A stretch of 64,000 nucleotides of DNA from Paenibacillus macerans (GTDB lineage Bacteria; Bacillota; Bacilli; Paenibacillales; Paenibacillaceae), in contig NZ_JAMBOE010000004.1 of the NCBI RefSeq assembly GCF_023715465.1, positions 496,001 through 560,000 of the forward strand. The letters are read 5' to 3'. Positions 33,577 to 42,456 of this stretch are shown here, piece by piece. The notes beneath the pieces were generated by a model. That model did no database searches, was not told the DNA's origin, and saw nothing but the letters and a program-made list of their open reading frames with translations. Each line of letters opens with the position of its first letter. Positions within the stretch are counted from its first letter, which is position 1. A program made the position numbers and the translations under genes.

Positions 33577-33591
33577 TGGGAACGTTTTCAA
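33577..33591 (-). promoter_or_regulatory. cre site (perfect consensus match)
   Basis: Minus strand TTGAAAACGTTCCCA matches WTGNAANCGNWNNCW at every fixed position. It lies between the GH3 and GPH transporter genes, where CcpA could act as a roadblock or control an internal promoter. Confidence 0.6.
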
Positions 33592-33598
33592 GGAGAAA

Positions 33599-35644
33599 CT
33601 AGTGTAAGTTAATGCTTCCCTTGATTAAATCCTTCTCCGCGCTGCTGGTTCCGATGTACACTTCATAGGCCATCTCTTCAAGCTCCCACCGGTTTGCGGC
33701 AGGATTAAACCACTTGATTTTTTCAACCGGGCAGGCGAGTTCAACCTTCGATTTTTGACCCGGCTTCAGCGTAATCCGCTTAAACCCGCGCAAAACTTTA
33801 ACAGGCCGATCAATCTTGGAGTTGGCGAAACCGACATACAGTTGCACGACTTCGTCGCCCGTTACGTCCCCTGTATTTTCAACCTCGCAAGCTGCGATGA
33901 TTTGATCATCCATTACTTTGAAGGAGGCATTGGAAATTGCAAAGCTGGTGTAAGATAAACCAAATCCGTATGGCAAGGAAGGCTCGATGCCTTCTTTCTC
34001 CAATTTGGCATACCCGTGATAATAGTCATATTTGATCTCGGTTGCATCCCAATCCACTTGGGGAAGGTGGCTTTCGCTCGTCGGCACCACAAAAGGCAGT
34101 TTACCGCCCGGGTTGACGTCCCCGAACAACGTTTTGGCTATGGCGGTGCCGCCTTCCATTCCGGGATAATAGGCCATCAGGATGGAGGAAACCGACCGCT
34201 TCCATTCTTCAATCATGATCATATTGCCGCCGATCAATACCGCAACGGAGTTTGGGTTAACGGGTCCAACCGCGTTGATCAGTGCGATATCCTTCGTATG
34301 CAAACCAAGACTGTTTTTACGGTCCCCGCCCGCCTTCAAATCGGCATCTTCGTTCGTGACGGATTCCCCTTCATCATCGTGGTCATATCCTACGACAAAG
34401 ACAACAGCATCAACGGATTTCGCCAATTGCTTCGCTTGCTCCAGGTCTGCTCCGTTATCGAAGATCACCTCGGCATTTGGAAGTAAAAGTTCGATCCCCT
34501 GGAGCGGCGTAACAACGTATGGCGGAAACACACGGCTTGAACCATGATCGCCAATATTTCCTTTGCTGCCGAGTCCGCCAATGACCGCGATACGTTTTGT
34601 CTCCGTTTTGGAGAACGGCAGGACATGGTGATCGTTTTTCATCAAGGTCATGGACTTCTCGGCCGCTTCCAGCGCCAATGCGATATGCTCTTTGCTTGCG
34701 ATCAGGTCTTTGCCGTACGTATCCTTGTCCGCTTCCGTAAATGCCAGTAATGTACGGACAATTCTTACTGCCGACTCATCGATTTTATCTTCACTGACTT
34801 GACTGTTTCTTACGGCTTCAACCAGCTTGTCGCCAAAAAATTTCGTATGGCACATTTCAACATCCATGCCGCCATTTGCCGCTTCGACCGTATCTTTGAT
34901 GCCCCAGGCAAAATCACTGACCACAAATCCGTCAAAATCCCATTCATCCTTCAAAACCCGGTTTAACAAATAATCATGATGCCCGCAATGAATGCCGTGG
35001 TACAAGTTATAAGCACTCATGACACTGCCGGCACCCGCATCAACACAATCCTTAAAGTGCGGTAAAAAGACCTCGCGTTCCGTTCGTTTATCGGCGATGA
35101 CGCTCACCTTAAACCGAGCCCATTCCATGCTATTGAAAGCATAATGCTTCACGCAAGCGATTACATTTTCTTCCTGAACGCCTTTTACCAAAGAAGAACC
35201 CATGACGCCCAAGTGGAACGATTCCTCGCCGTATACTTCCTGGCTTCTGCCCCAACCCGGGTTATACGGGAGATTAATGCAAACGCCGCCGAAAAAATTG
35301 CCGCCTTGCGCGCGAACTTCTTTGCCTATCGCATGCCCAACGCGCTCTTCAAGTTCCGGGTCAAAGGCAGCGCCTCTTGCCATGGAAACCGGAAAACAGG
35401 TGCTGTTGCCGGACACAACTCCGCGCGGGCCGTCGACAAATTTCATTTCCGGCACTCCCAAGCGGTCATTTCCGCCGGCGGGATAAGGTCTCCAGTTGTA
35501 ATGTCTAACCTTAAAATCTTCCAGCATCTCTTCCATGGAGACTCTTCCGCTCATGAGATATACTTTTTCTTCCAAACTCATTTGGCTGACGATTTCCTTC
35601 GCCTTCGCGGTATAAGATAAGCGAACCTGTTTATTGGCCTTCAT
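33599..35644 (-). CDS. GH3 family beta-glycosidase of the GPH operon
   Basis: A 681-residue GH3 enzyme in canonical order, without signal peptide and without the long C-terminal tail of the other GH3 proteins. Barrel motifs: FVDGPRGVV near 73, NLPYNPGWGRSQEVYGEESFHLG near 124, ACVKHYAFNSMEWARF near 163, and the nucleophile Asp in FVVSDFAWGI near 243. Sandwich domain: EKSMTLMKNDHHVLPFS near 328. The fibronectin-like end is KFKV...GLSYTSFAISNASF to KPGQKSKVELACPVEKIKWF. The start follows GGAGGAGATATTGG. It is cotranscribed with the GPH symporter and likely hydrolyses the imported beta-glycoside in the cytoplasm. A cre-like site lies 36 bp upstream. Confidence 0.94.
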   Translation of the reverse strand: MKANKQVRLSYTAKAKEIVSQMSLEEKVYLMSGRVSMEEMLEDFKVRHYNWRPYPAGGNDRLGVPEMKFVDGPRGVVSGNSTCFPVSMARGAAFDPELEERVGHAIGKEVRAQGGNFFGGVCINLPYNPGWGRSQEVYGEESFHLGVMGSSLVKGVQEENVIACVKHYAFNSMEWARFKVSVIADKRTEREVFLPHFKDCVDAGAGSVMSAYNLYHGIHCGHHDYLLNRVLKDEWDFDGFVVSDFAWGIKDTVEAANGGMDVEMCHTKFFGDKLVEAVRNSQVSEDKIDESAVRIVRTLLAFTEADKDTYGKDLIASKEHIALALEAAEKSMTLMKNDHHVLPFSKTETKRIAVIGGLGSKGNIGDHGSSRVFPPYVVTPLQGIELLLPNAEVIFDNGADLEQAKQLAKSVDAVVFVVGYDHDDEGESVTNEDADLKAGGDRKNSLGLHTKDIALINAVGPVNPNSVAVLIGGNMIMIEEWKRSVSSILMAYYPGMEGGTAIAKTLFGDVNPGGKLPFVVPTSESHLPQVDWDATEIKYDYYHGYAKLEKEGIEPSLPYGFGLSYTSFAISNASFKVMDDQIIAACEVENTGDVTGDEVVQLYVGFANSKIDRPVKVLRGFKRITLKPGQKSKVELACPVEKIKWFNPAANRWELEEMAYEVYIGTSSAEKDLIKGSINLH

Positions 35645-35679
35645 CCAATATCTCCTCCAATCTGTTTGTCAAATCTCTA

Positions 35680-35694
35680 TAAAACCGCTTTCAA
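35680..35694 (-). promoter_or_regulatory. cre-like site upstream of GH3/GPH operon
   Basis: Minus strand TTGAAAGCGGTTTTA fits the cre consensus with one mismatch, 36 bp upstream of the GH3 start. Together with the site at 33577-33591 it points to glucose repression of the operon. Confidence 0.5.
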
Positions 35695-35796
35695 ACAAAT
35701 TTTAAGGCAGATCAGTCCGTAATTCCTTCCGATTTCTTGGCCAAGTGATAGGAAGATAAGCACAAGTACAGCGGAGATCGTAAGAAAAAATAAAAA

Positions 35797-35839
35797 ACCA
35801 AAGAATTACCCCCAAATAAAGTGGGGATTTCCTTGGTTT
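35797..35839 (-). terminator. Terminator after AraC-GH39 gene
   Basis: Minus strand AACCAAGGAA / TTCTTTGGTT outer stem and TCCCC / GGGGG inner stem, followed by TTTTATTTTTT, 28 bp after the regulator's stop. Confidence 0.8.
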
Positions 35840-35866
35840 GCTTTCAGGAAAGTCGTTTTTCAACTC

Positions 35867-38329
35867 TTACTTGTAGAACTTATTTAAAATGATGCATTCG
35901 ATCCCGTGAACCGGAACATGCAAAGTAAGGTGAAAATCGCCTGTTAAGGTAAGCTGCTTTAATTGCAGAGAAGGTCTGGATATATTTTTCAAGTAATCCG
36001 TCTCTTCATGATTCAGATCAGCATATTCGCCCATGCGAATCCATTCGTCATAAGCAGAGCCATGTTTTCGGTTAAGGCTGTATTGTTTGCATTTATAGGT
36101 TCCGTATATATTTTGAAGGTGAATATTTAATAGTAAATCATTGGATTCCTCAAAAATATCATAAGAATGTTGCTCCGATTGATCTCCCTTCATAAACAAT
36201 TGGTCAGGATAGGTGTGATTATAGACCAAAATTTGGATATTGTTGCCTTGTTTAGTCATAATATAATTTTTGCCTTTGGCAAACACGGTGTTTCCTAACT
36301 TAGATAAAAATACAAAGGCATAGTATGCGGATTTCTTTATCCCTTCCGTATTAACCAATCCTGTCCCCCCAAAAAAGGGATTGCTTTTAATATCCCATTC
36401 ATAGAGAATATCGGAAGCCGATAAAAAACCGATGGCCTTGGCATGTGCCGCCGACGGATCAAGCATATTATCGATAATAAAAGTGGCCATAAAGGCCGTA
36501 TCATGAAGAAAGTTCGTAACATCCCAGCTAAAGTTCCAGCGTGTTACGATGAATTCAATATCCTCCTGATCGTGAGCTTTCAGCAAGCGATGCATCTTTT
36601 CCAGCAAATGCTTGGTATGGTTTTTGGCTTCATATTGAAACGGAATTACCTTAATATCAACAGGACTTGTTTGGGACCGTTCCAGCCAATCTTTAAATTT
36701 GACGCGATTGTGGTAAATATTGCAGCTGTAAAAGTCAAGGGGTACTGCATTTTTTCGACAGAATTCGAGCAGTTTCTCGGAAAGTTGATCGTCCGTATGG
36801 AAATTTTCCGCTGCAGGTCCCACCTTGAGCAATGGAGATATTCCCTTGATGAGCAGCGCCGTTTGCTTATATAATTCGAAATACTGCTCCAGCGTGCCGC
36901 TCCAATGAATACCCTGCACCGGAAACTCGGTCCATATTTGAAAATACCATTCCGAAACCGCATCAAGGCCGTAACGATTAATGCAATTCATCATAAAGGA
37001 TTGAACCAGGGATAGCCACTGGCTCATTTCTTTGGGGGGAGAAGTATTTCCCTGATAATTAAAAAAGCTGGTGCTTTTGCTGGCAAATAAAAGCGGCATG
37101 TAACTTAAGCAAATAAATGGTTTGAGTTCAAGCTCCCGTGTATAATCCAGAATATTGTTAATAAATTTCCAATTGAATTTTAACCCGTCTCGATCTTTCT
37201 GAATCACGTCCAATTCCTGATTGAATACGCCTTCAAAACGTAAATATTCGATCGGGATTTCTTCCCGCATCTCTTTGATTTGATCGCGAATATTTTGATT
37301 TAACAGCGTATTGGCCGATCCAATGTTCATCATTTTGTTCCACACCTGCTTCAATTCGTATCCATCCGATTGAATATCTTTGACAATGGCGGATTGGTTC
37401 GTATGTTCCTCTATTGTTTTTAATTCGATCGGAAGCGAAGCGTAATGATGAATCAATTGCTCCTTGGAAGCGTCGACCAAAGCCGGGCCTTCGTTATTCG
37501 CCTCTTGATTTTTTTTGCGCAGCTGTAGCGGGGTTAACGAAAATTTACTTTTGATGGCTTTATAATAGCTTTTTTCATCGCTAAAGCCTGAAGACAAGGC
37601 CACGTTCATGATGGATGTTTCCTGGTTTTGCAGCAAGAACAAGGAATACCTGATCCGAACTTCTTCCAAATAAGCTTTAAAAGTAACCCCGACGTTTTTT
37701 CGGAAGATATCAGACAGATAAGATGAATTATAATGTTGTTCCCGTGCGATTTGATTTAACGTAACTTTCCCTTTGAAATTCAGCTCGACCCTGTTCAATA
37801 TTTGCTGGACAATATTAAAATCTTTATTCGAAGCAGGATGTTTCGGTTCCGGCGAAGGGAGCTGTTTACTGAAACGAGATGTTAAGTATCCGAGCAATCG
37901 AAGAACATCTTTGTTCTTTGACCGACTCCCTTTGTTCGGATAGGCGATCAATTGACTGAATAAAATACGAACAACATCATACGGATGTTGATTATCTTCA
38001 CTATTTTTAAAGGATTTCAGATTATAATTCAAGCTGTAAAAATCGTGATTGTGTTTATATATATATAGGCTGTCCACATGCAACTGAATAAAGCGAGTAT
38101 TAAAGACTTGCGGAACGGCGCGATGGGATTCGAAATGGTTAATTAAAAACAGATCGTCTTCATGCAGATCATAATCATTTTGGCCGACCGTTACTTTCAG
38201 TTTTCCGGCCAAGAGCCAGATAATTTCCAGTCCTGAGTGTTGATGGAGCTCTTCGGAATTAGTATCATTCATCATGAAATGGATCGGACATCCCGGCAGA
38301 TATGGAATCGGAACAACGGAATACTTCAA
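35867..38329 (-). CDS. AraC regulator fused to a GH39-like domain with lost nucleophile
   Basis: An 820-residue transcription factor. An N-terminal cupin-like sugar-binding domain (HQHSGLEIIWLLAGKLKVTVGQNDYDL near 30-56) is followed by the two AraC helix-turn-helices (about 175-275: LNQIAREQHYNSSYLSDIFRKNVGVTFKAYL and SIMNVALSSGFSDEKSYYKAIKSKFSLTP). From about 330 comes a GH39 beta-xylosidase-like barrel. The acid/base region reads WYFQIWTEFP near 468, where active enzymes have W-NEP, and the nucleophile region reads VTRWNFSW near 597, where active enzymes have TEWN: Glu is replaced by Arg. It probably binds a xylo-oligosaccharide without cutting it. It starts with TTG behind GGGGGTGTTGAT. 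Likely targets are the adjacent GH3/GPH operon or xylan genes. Confidence 0.88.
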   Translation of the reverse strand: MKYSVVPIPYLPGCPIHFMMNDTNSEELHQHSGLEIIWLLAGKLKVTVGQNDYDLHEDDLFLINHFESHRAVPQVFNTRFIQLHVDSLYIYKHNHDFYSLNYNLKSFKNSEDNQHPYDVVRILFSQLIAYPNKGSRSKNKDVLRLLGYLTSRFSKQLPSPEPKHPASNKDFNIVQQILNRVELNFKGKVTLNQIAREQHYNSSYLSDIFRKNVGVTFKAYLEEVRIRYSLFLLQNQETSIMNVALSSGFSDEKSYYKAIKSKFSLTPLQLRKKNQEANNEGPALVDASKEQLIHHYASLPIELKTIEEHTNQSAIVKDIQSDGYELKQVWNKMMNIGSANTLLNQNIRDQIKEMREEIPIEYLRFEGVFNQELDVIQKDRDGLKFNWKFINNILDYTRELELKPFICLSYMPLLFASKSTSFFNYQGNTSPPKEMSQWLSLVQSFMMNCINRYGLDAVSEWYFQIWTEFPVQGIHWSGTLEQYFELYKQTALLIKGISPLLKVGPAAENFHTDDQLSEKLLEFCRKNAVPLDFYSCNIYHNRVKFKDWLERSQTSPVDIKVIPFQYEAKNHTKHLLEKMHRLLKAHDQEDIEFIVTRWNFSWDVTNFLHDTAFMATFIIDNMLDPSAAHAKAIGFLSASDILYEWDIKSNPFFGGTGLVNTEGIKKSAYYAFVFLSKLGNTVFAKGKNYIMTKQGNNIQILVYNHTYPDQLFMKGDQSEQHSYDIFEESNDLLLNIHLQNIYGTYKCKQYSLNRKHGSAYDEWIRMGEYADLNHEETDYLKNISRPSLQLKQLTLTGDFHLTLHVPVHGIECIILNKFYK

Positions 38330-38359
38330 ATCAACACCCCCTCTTTAATAAATAATTAT

Positions 38360-38375
38360 AACCAACCGGTTTGTT
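38360..38375. promoter_or_regulatory. Palindrome upstream of AraC-GH39 gene
   Basis: AACCAACCGGTTTGTT is a 16-base near-perfect inverted repeat, 31 bp upstream of the regulator's start. It is a candidate operator for autoregulation or another regulator. Confidence 0.4.
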
Positions 38376-38415
38376 ACCAAGTCTACAAAAAAATCGTTAA
38401 GTTTATAAAAATTTA

Positions 38416-38456
38416 GGGATTCAACATACTCATTTGTATGTGAATCCCCGTTTTTT
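38416..38456. terminator. Hairpin terminator
   Basis: GGGATTCA...CATAC / GTATG...TGAATCCC stem with CGTTTTTT on the plus strand and TAAATTTTTA on the minus strand. It follows the lipoprotein gene (minus strand) by about 100 bp. Confidence 0.6.
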
Positions 38457-38551
38457 GATTGGATTTAATTCGCCATAATTCCACATGCCGTCGTATAATT
38501 TATTTTAGTATATACTTAGTAAATTAATCAATTATTATTTATGAGTACCGT

Positions 38552-39397
38552 TCACTCCCCCCGGCTCACCCGAAAACCTTGATCAGCCCCAAAGCCGTTC
38601 GCCTCGAACTTGCCGCGAAAAGACAACTCGATGCTGTGGATGTCGCCAACCCAACCGCCGCCTTTTACAACCCGGTAAGATCCGCCGCTACTATGATCCA
38701 AATCGTCTCCGTACCAGTTCCAGCACCATTCCCGTACATTGCCCGACATATCGTAAAGCCCCAACTCGTTGGGTTTCTTGCCGCCGACAGCTTTTGTTTT
38801 ACTGTTGTTGTTCTCTATGATGGGCCAGTTCCAGTCTCCGGATAAGTATTGATCTCCGGCGTTTCGCCAATTCCAGGCTGCTTCATCCGCGTTATTGCTT
38901 CCGCTGTAGGTGTAGCTCTTGCTCATTTGGCCGCCGCCCGCGGCGTATTCCCACTCCGCTTCCGTCGGCAATCGGTAACCGTTAGCGCCCGCATTAGTCG
39001 TTACGGTCCATTTTATATGATCGTAATCGCTCTGATTATTCGGGTCTTTTTTATTCTTATCTATATTGTAGTAAGGTTCTAAGCCTTCTTTTATACTCCG
39101 TTTATTACAGTACTCAACAGCGTCATACCAGCTTACCATTTCTACCGGCATATTATCGCCTATGAATTGTGAAGGGTTGCTTCCCATGACCTCGACCCAC
39201 TCTTTTTGAGTGACCTCATATTTGCCGATATAAAAATCCGATAGGGTTACATCTTTGCCATAGTAATTGGACTTGGTGTTCTTAAAAGCTCCGCCTTTGA
39301 CGAATACAAGGCTATTATTCTTGTCAGTCTTTTCTTGCGAACAAGCACTAACCACAAACATGATTGCTATTAAAAGGAAAATCAATAGCTTTCTCAC
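38552..39397 (-). CDS. Lipoprotein with formylglycine-generating-enzyme (SUMF1) fold
   Basis: A 281-residue secreted lipoprotein. The signal MRKLLIFLLIAIMFVVSAC has its lipobox Cys at about 19. The FGE-sulfatase fold fills the rest: FYIGKYEVTQKEWVEVMGSNPSQF, MPVEMVSWYDAVEYCNKRS, GYRLPTEAEWEYAAGGG, MSGNVREWCWNWYGDD, RVVKGGGWV and GFRVSRG. The start is a GTG with AAAGGAGGATATAGCA ahead of it. True formylglycine enzymes activate sulfatases, but many bacterial members with this fold have other or unknown roles, and no sulfatase is visible here. It lies downstream of the GH11 xylanase, separated by a hairpin. Confidence 0.88.
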   Translation of the reverse strand: MRKLLIFLLIAIMFVVSACSQEKTDKNNSLVFVKGGAFKNTKSNYYGKDVTLSDFYIGKYEVTQKEWVEVMGSNPSQFIGDNMPVEMVSWYDAVEYCNKRSIKEGLEPYYNIDKNKKDPNNQSDYDHIKWTVTTNAGANGYRLPTEAEWEYAAGGGQMSKSYTYSGSNNADEAAWNWRNAGDQYLSGDWNWPIIENNNSKTKAVGGKKPNELGLYDMSGNVREWCWNWYGDDLDHSSGGSYRVVKGGGWVGDIHSIELSFRGKFEANGFGADQGFRVSRGE

Positions 39398-39466
39398 TGC
39401 TATATCCTCCTTTAAAGCCATAGGCCGTCCTATAGTATGTAAATAAGTGCCTTTTGCTGAAATAGT

Positions 39467-39499
39467 TAAGGCCGTCGGCCGTGAGACCGTCCGGCCTTA
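39467..39499 (-). terminator. Hairpin after xylanase gene
   Basis: TAAGGCCG / CGGCCTTA with GACGG/CCG inner pairs. Few Ts follow, so it may only partly stop transcription into the lipoprotein gene. Confidence 0.45.
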
Positions 39500-39521
39500 G
39501 GCAATACCAATGATTAATCGC

Positions 39522-40157
39522 TTACCATACCGTTACGTTGGAGCTTCCGCTGCTTTGATATCCCTCCGTCGCCAATACCTGATAAGACCAACTGCTTCCC
39601 AGATTCATTCCTGCATTTCTCCATGCATTTACGTGGTTGCCAAAATTGATAGAGACGTTGCTCCCGGTTGGTCTCTTCGACTGCCGCACGCTCCAGAATT
39701 GTTGGAATGTTTGTACGCCGTCAATGGAAGGTGCGTTGTAGCGCATCGTCGTATATATGTCATAGGTGCCCCCATCGCTGTTCACGGTGCCTTTATACGT
39801 TCCGGTAGGTCTGTAAGTACCCCAGCTATCTACGACATAATATTCGATGAGCGAGTTTCTCGTCCACCCGTAAAGCGTCAAATACGCATTGCCGGACGGC
39901 GCCCAGACACCGGCATTGTAGTTTACTGTTCTGGATGGCGATCCGGTAGTCCAACCTTTACCGACAACAAAATTCCCGGTATTTTGCCATGTGACACTAT
40001 AGTTGCCGCCGGAACCATTGACCGCGTTGACTGTCCCGCCGCCATCGGTCCAATTTTGCCAATAGTCTGTCGCCGCATTTGAGGTTGCCGCCAACAAGCT
40101 AAAACTCATTAAAGCTGCCGTAAATACCGTCAAGATTTTCTTCTTAAACTTAAACAT
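39522..40157 (-). CDS. xynA: GH11 endo-1,4-beta-xylanase, secreted
   Basis: A 211-residue secreted xylanase of family 11, which cuts the backbone of xylan outside the cell. The signal peptide is about residues 1-28 (basic start FKFKKK, then [20 protein letters not shown]). The beta-jelly-roll motifs are complete: [36 protein letters not shown] with the first catalytic Glu, and [19 protein letters not shown] with the second. It starts behind GAGGAGGTAAATGC. It is close in length and order to Bacillus XynA. The gene likely feeds the GH39-sensing and GH3/GPH uptake system beside it. Confidence 0.96.
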   Translation of the reverse strand: MFKFKKKILTVFTAALMSFSLLAATSNAATDYWQNWTDGGGTVNAVNGSGGNYSVTWQNTGNFVVGKGWTTGSPSRTVNYNAGVWAPSGNAYLTLYGWTRNSLIEYYVVDSWGTYRPTGTYKGTVNSDGGTYDIYTTMRYNAPSIDGVQTFQQFWSVRQSKRPTGSNVSINFGNHVNAWRNAGMNLGSSWSYQVLATEGYQSSGSSNVTVW

Positions 40158-40431
40158 GCATTTACCTCCTCAACTATTTTTCGTCGCCGCTTTAACCTCT
40201 ACCCTACTTCTTACCGGCTGTTTCTCTTTGCAGTACATCACTTATCCTGTGTCTAAAAACATCTTACTGTCACCCCCTTTATTAGAAAATTATAGAAGGA
40301 AAGCGCATACATTTCACTTCACAAATTAAAGATGTTACCCCCCTATTTTTTACATAAATGCTCAGAAACCGTAGGGGAAGCGAGGTTAAATTTTTGTCAA
40401 TATTAATTGGTATTTTGTTTAGTAAATGGAA

Positions 40432-40496
40432 TTGCTCCGACCTTCTTAGGATGGTACAATTGCTCTAGATTGGGGACGCGATTTGCTCGTGTCCCC
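40432..40496 (+). promoter_or_regulatory. Promoter and leader hairpin of the GNAT gene
   Basis: TTGCTC (40432-40437), 17 bp, TACAAT (40455-40460). Shortly after, GGGGACGCGA / TCGTGTCCCC (40472-40496) forms a 10-bp hairpin in the leader with no T-tract. The rest of the 387-bp gap between the xylanase and GNAT genes shows nothing clear. Confidence 0.5.
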
Positions 40497-40544
40497 ATTC
40501 CATCGGAACAAAATCAGAAACCCAAGTGGAAAAGAGTGTGATGT

Positions 40545-40964
40545 ATGAATATTAGGGCAGCAAGTGAGATTGACTTTCCCGAAATAAGGCAAATCTATCT
40601 GGAATCCCGTCGCGAAAGTTTTCATTGGGCAAAGACTGAGGAAATGAATTTGGAAGACTTTGATAGGGATACGGTAGAGGAACTTATCATTATAGCGGAG
40701 GAAGATTCGCACATTCTTGGTTTTGCTTCGCTGTATTTGCCGGAAAATTTCATTCATAATTTATTTGTGCATCCTGATTTCTTCGGCAGAGGAGTTGGCG
40801 AACAATTGCTTCATACCGCTCTGACAAATCTGGGTAGACCCGTTAGATTAAAGTGTGTCTCTGCCAATGATAAAGCAATGAAATTTTATGAGAAGCATGG
40901 TTGGAAAAAAATCGTTGAAGAAGGCCCCTCAATAGAAAAGTATTGGGTTATGGAATACAAATAA
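40545..40964 (+). CDS. GNAT family N-acetyltransferase
   Basis: A 139-residue acetyltransferase of the GNAT superfamily. The acetyl-CoA-binding motif A is IHNLFVHPDFFGRGVGEQLLHTAL near 65-88 (the QxxGxG/A-type loop here is GRGVGEQL), and motif B is NDKAMKFYEKHGWKKI near 109-124. The acceptor is unknown; the layout resembles RimI/ElaA-type enzymes that modify amines on small molecules or proteins. A near-consensus promoter lies at 40432-40460 and a terminator at 41007-41041, so it is monocistronic. Confidence 0.92.
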   Translation: MNIRAASEIDFPEIRQIYLESRRESFHWAKTEEMNLEDFDRDTVEELIIIAEEDSHILGFASLYLPENFIHNLFVHPDFFGRGVGEQLLHTALTNLGRPVRLKCVSANDKAMKFYEKHGWKKIVEEGPSIEKYWVMEYK

Positions 40965-41006
40965 CTAAAAATTATAGGTGCCTCCCTCTCTTTCAAACAA
41001 ATCTTG

Positions 41007-41041
41007 CCTCCTATCCTGAATTATGGACGGGAGGTTTTTTT
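41007..41041 (+). terminator. Terminator after GNAT gene
   Basis: CCTCC / GGGAGG stem followed by seven Ts, about 45 bp after the GNAT stop. Confidence 0.75.
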
Positions 41042-41206
41042 GCGTTAGGAAAATGGTTCAAACCCGATTTGGAACGAACAAATGGTGTTAACATGGCTCG
41101 AATTTGTCCGGATATCATTCCAATTTGAATTTATAAGAATAGAAAAGTAATGCTACGAAGCGATAAAACATGCGACTAGGTATTCAGGTTATGGAGGTTG
41201 CGGGAA

Positions 41207-41317
41207 ATGACGATCTACGGACATGCCCTCCGATCTGCGGACCAGGCAGCCGCCGATAAACTGGATCAGCTATTTGCTCCACGCAAAGACAAACAGGACA
41301 AAAAGACGCTCGGCTAA
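41207..41317 (+). pseudogene. Tyrosine recombinase (phage integrase) C-terminal remnant
   Basis: A 36-residue tail reading MTIYGHALRSADQAAADKLDQL, then FAPRKDKQDKKTLG. This matches the end of phage-type integrases around the catalytic Tyr (xxYGH) and the following helix. The part upstream contains a stop and no recombinase core, so this is a fragment. A terminator follows at 41303-41339. It marks an old integration event and may sit near a former attachment site. Confidence 0.65.
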
Positions 41318-41339
41318 ACGAATCCGGGCGTCTTCTTTT
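41303..41339 (+). terminator. Terminator overlapping the integrase tail
   Basis: AAGACGCTCGG / CCGGGCGTCTT stem with TTCTTTT after it. It overlaps the remnant's stop codon. Beyond it, to about 41610, nothing clear is seen. Confidence 0.65.
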
Positions 41340-41615
41340 ATGTCGAATCATCGCCATTTGTTGGCTCTTATTTAGATTTTTCACATCAATTTAACATCAA
41401 TACACCAATTCAAACACTGTAATATTCGATTTACGAAAGCTTCAACAACTCAAAATTCCTTTTACATAGCGGTTTTATCAGACTGTATCACTGACGTACC
41501 AATATCGCGACACTCTCAACGTGCCTCGAGTGTACAAAAATGATGCCGATTAAACCTGGAGGGGCCTTGGCGGAAAATCTATCGTTTTTAGATCAGATTC
41601 TTTATTGTATTAGTT

Positions 41616-41735
41616 TCATACCCTAATGGATAATAAATCATTGCCCGGATAGTAGCGGTAATGATGTCCGCAAACATAACAGAATCCGAATTTTGGGTCA
41701 ACAGTACTGATATGGTTTTTGTTTTTTCCCTTCAT
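41616..41735 (-). CDS. Possible small zinc-motif ORF after the ABC permease (39 aa)
   Basis: A 39-residue frame four bases after the permease stop. It begins MKGKNKNHISTVDPKFGF and continues CYVCGHHYRYYPGNDLLSIRV, so it has CxxC followed by two histidines, a pattern able to bind a metal. No strong ribosome site is seen, but the spacing would allow coupling to the permease. It may also be a decayed fragment of a larger protein. No family is recognised. Confidence 0.35.
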   Translation of the reverse strand: MKGKNKNHISTVDPKFGFCYVCGHHYRYYPGNDLLSIRV

Positions 41736-41739
41736 ACGT

Positions 41740-42456
41740 TTATTGTTGCTCGGAAAATCTCCACCAAGCAAATATTCCAACTATTCCGGCTATTCCCGTA
41801 GAACCAAGAATAATTATACTACCCAAATTTAAGAACCCGACGCTTTGAAATACCGACGGGATTGTCCACGGGAAATAGGGGGCAAACCCAAAAGAGGCTA
41901 AAACATTTGAGAGAATAACAATTACCAGGATGAGTCCTAATGGGGCCAAGTATCCCTTGCTAACATTTGCCAGAAAAGCACCTGGTGTGGTAACAATAAT
42001 AAACAATAACGATGTTATAATATATTTTAAAAAAATATTCCAAGTAAGAGAAGCTGACCAGCCCGTAACCCCTAGAATACCTCCAACGGCAAGAGCCGTG
42101 GCAAACATATAGATGGAAAGTAATATGCTCCACGCTAAAATTACCAGCAATTTGGACAGTACAATATTTGATCTTGATACGGGCTTTGCAAGCAAATCCT
42201 TAATTGTTTTATCTGTAAACTCTCGCCCAAATACCCATGCAGCGATAAATGTGTATCCGATCAGTCCTAGTGCGGCAAGATTATTAAGCAAATCCGTTAA
42301 ATACATTTGCCAATTGATGCTACCGGTGTCACTGGATAAGATAATTCCGACTCCCATCATGATTGGCCCAAATGCAAAAACAAGGAACACCAACCAAAAC
42401 ACATTAGCGCGGATAATCTTACGAATCTCACAATGTAAAACAGAAAAAATATTCAT
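41740..42456 (-). CDS. ABC-2 type transporter permease
   Basis: A 238-residue membrane protein with about six spans (first near 17-38, then 60-80, 100-125, 135-160, 170-195 and 212-232). The pattern is of ABC-2 exporters: an N-terminal VLHCEIRKIIRANVFWL, then VFGREFTDKTIKDLLAKPVSRSNIVLSKLLVI near 68-100, which is the typical turnover-of-permissions block of BcrB/NatB-like permeases. It overlaps the ATPase gene by one base, so the two make one exporter. It may export a peptide or drug. The neighbouring NRPS cluster is about 6 kb away, so a link is possible but unproven. Confidence 0.9.
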   Translation of the reverse strand: MNIFSVLHCEIRKIIRANVFWLVFLVFAFGPIMMGVGIILSSDTGSINWQMYLTDLLNNLAALGLIGYTFIAAWVFGREFTDKTIKDLLAKPVSRSNIVLSKLLVILAWSILLSIYMFATALAVGGILGVTGWSASLTWNIFLKYIITSLLFIIVTTPGAFLANVSKGYLAPLGLILVIVILSNVLASFGFAPYFPWTIPSVFQSVGFLNLGSIIILGSTGIAGIVGIFAWWRFSEQQ

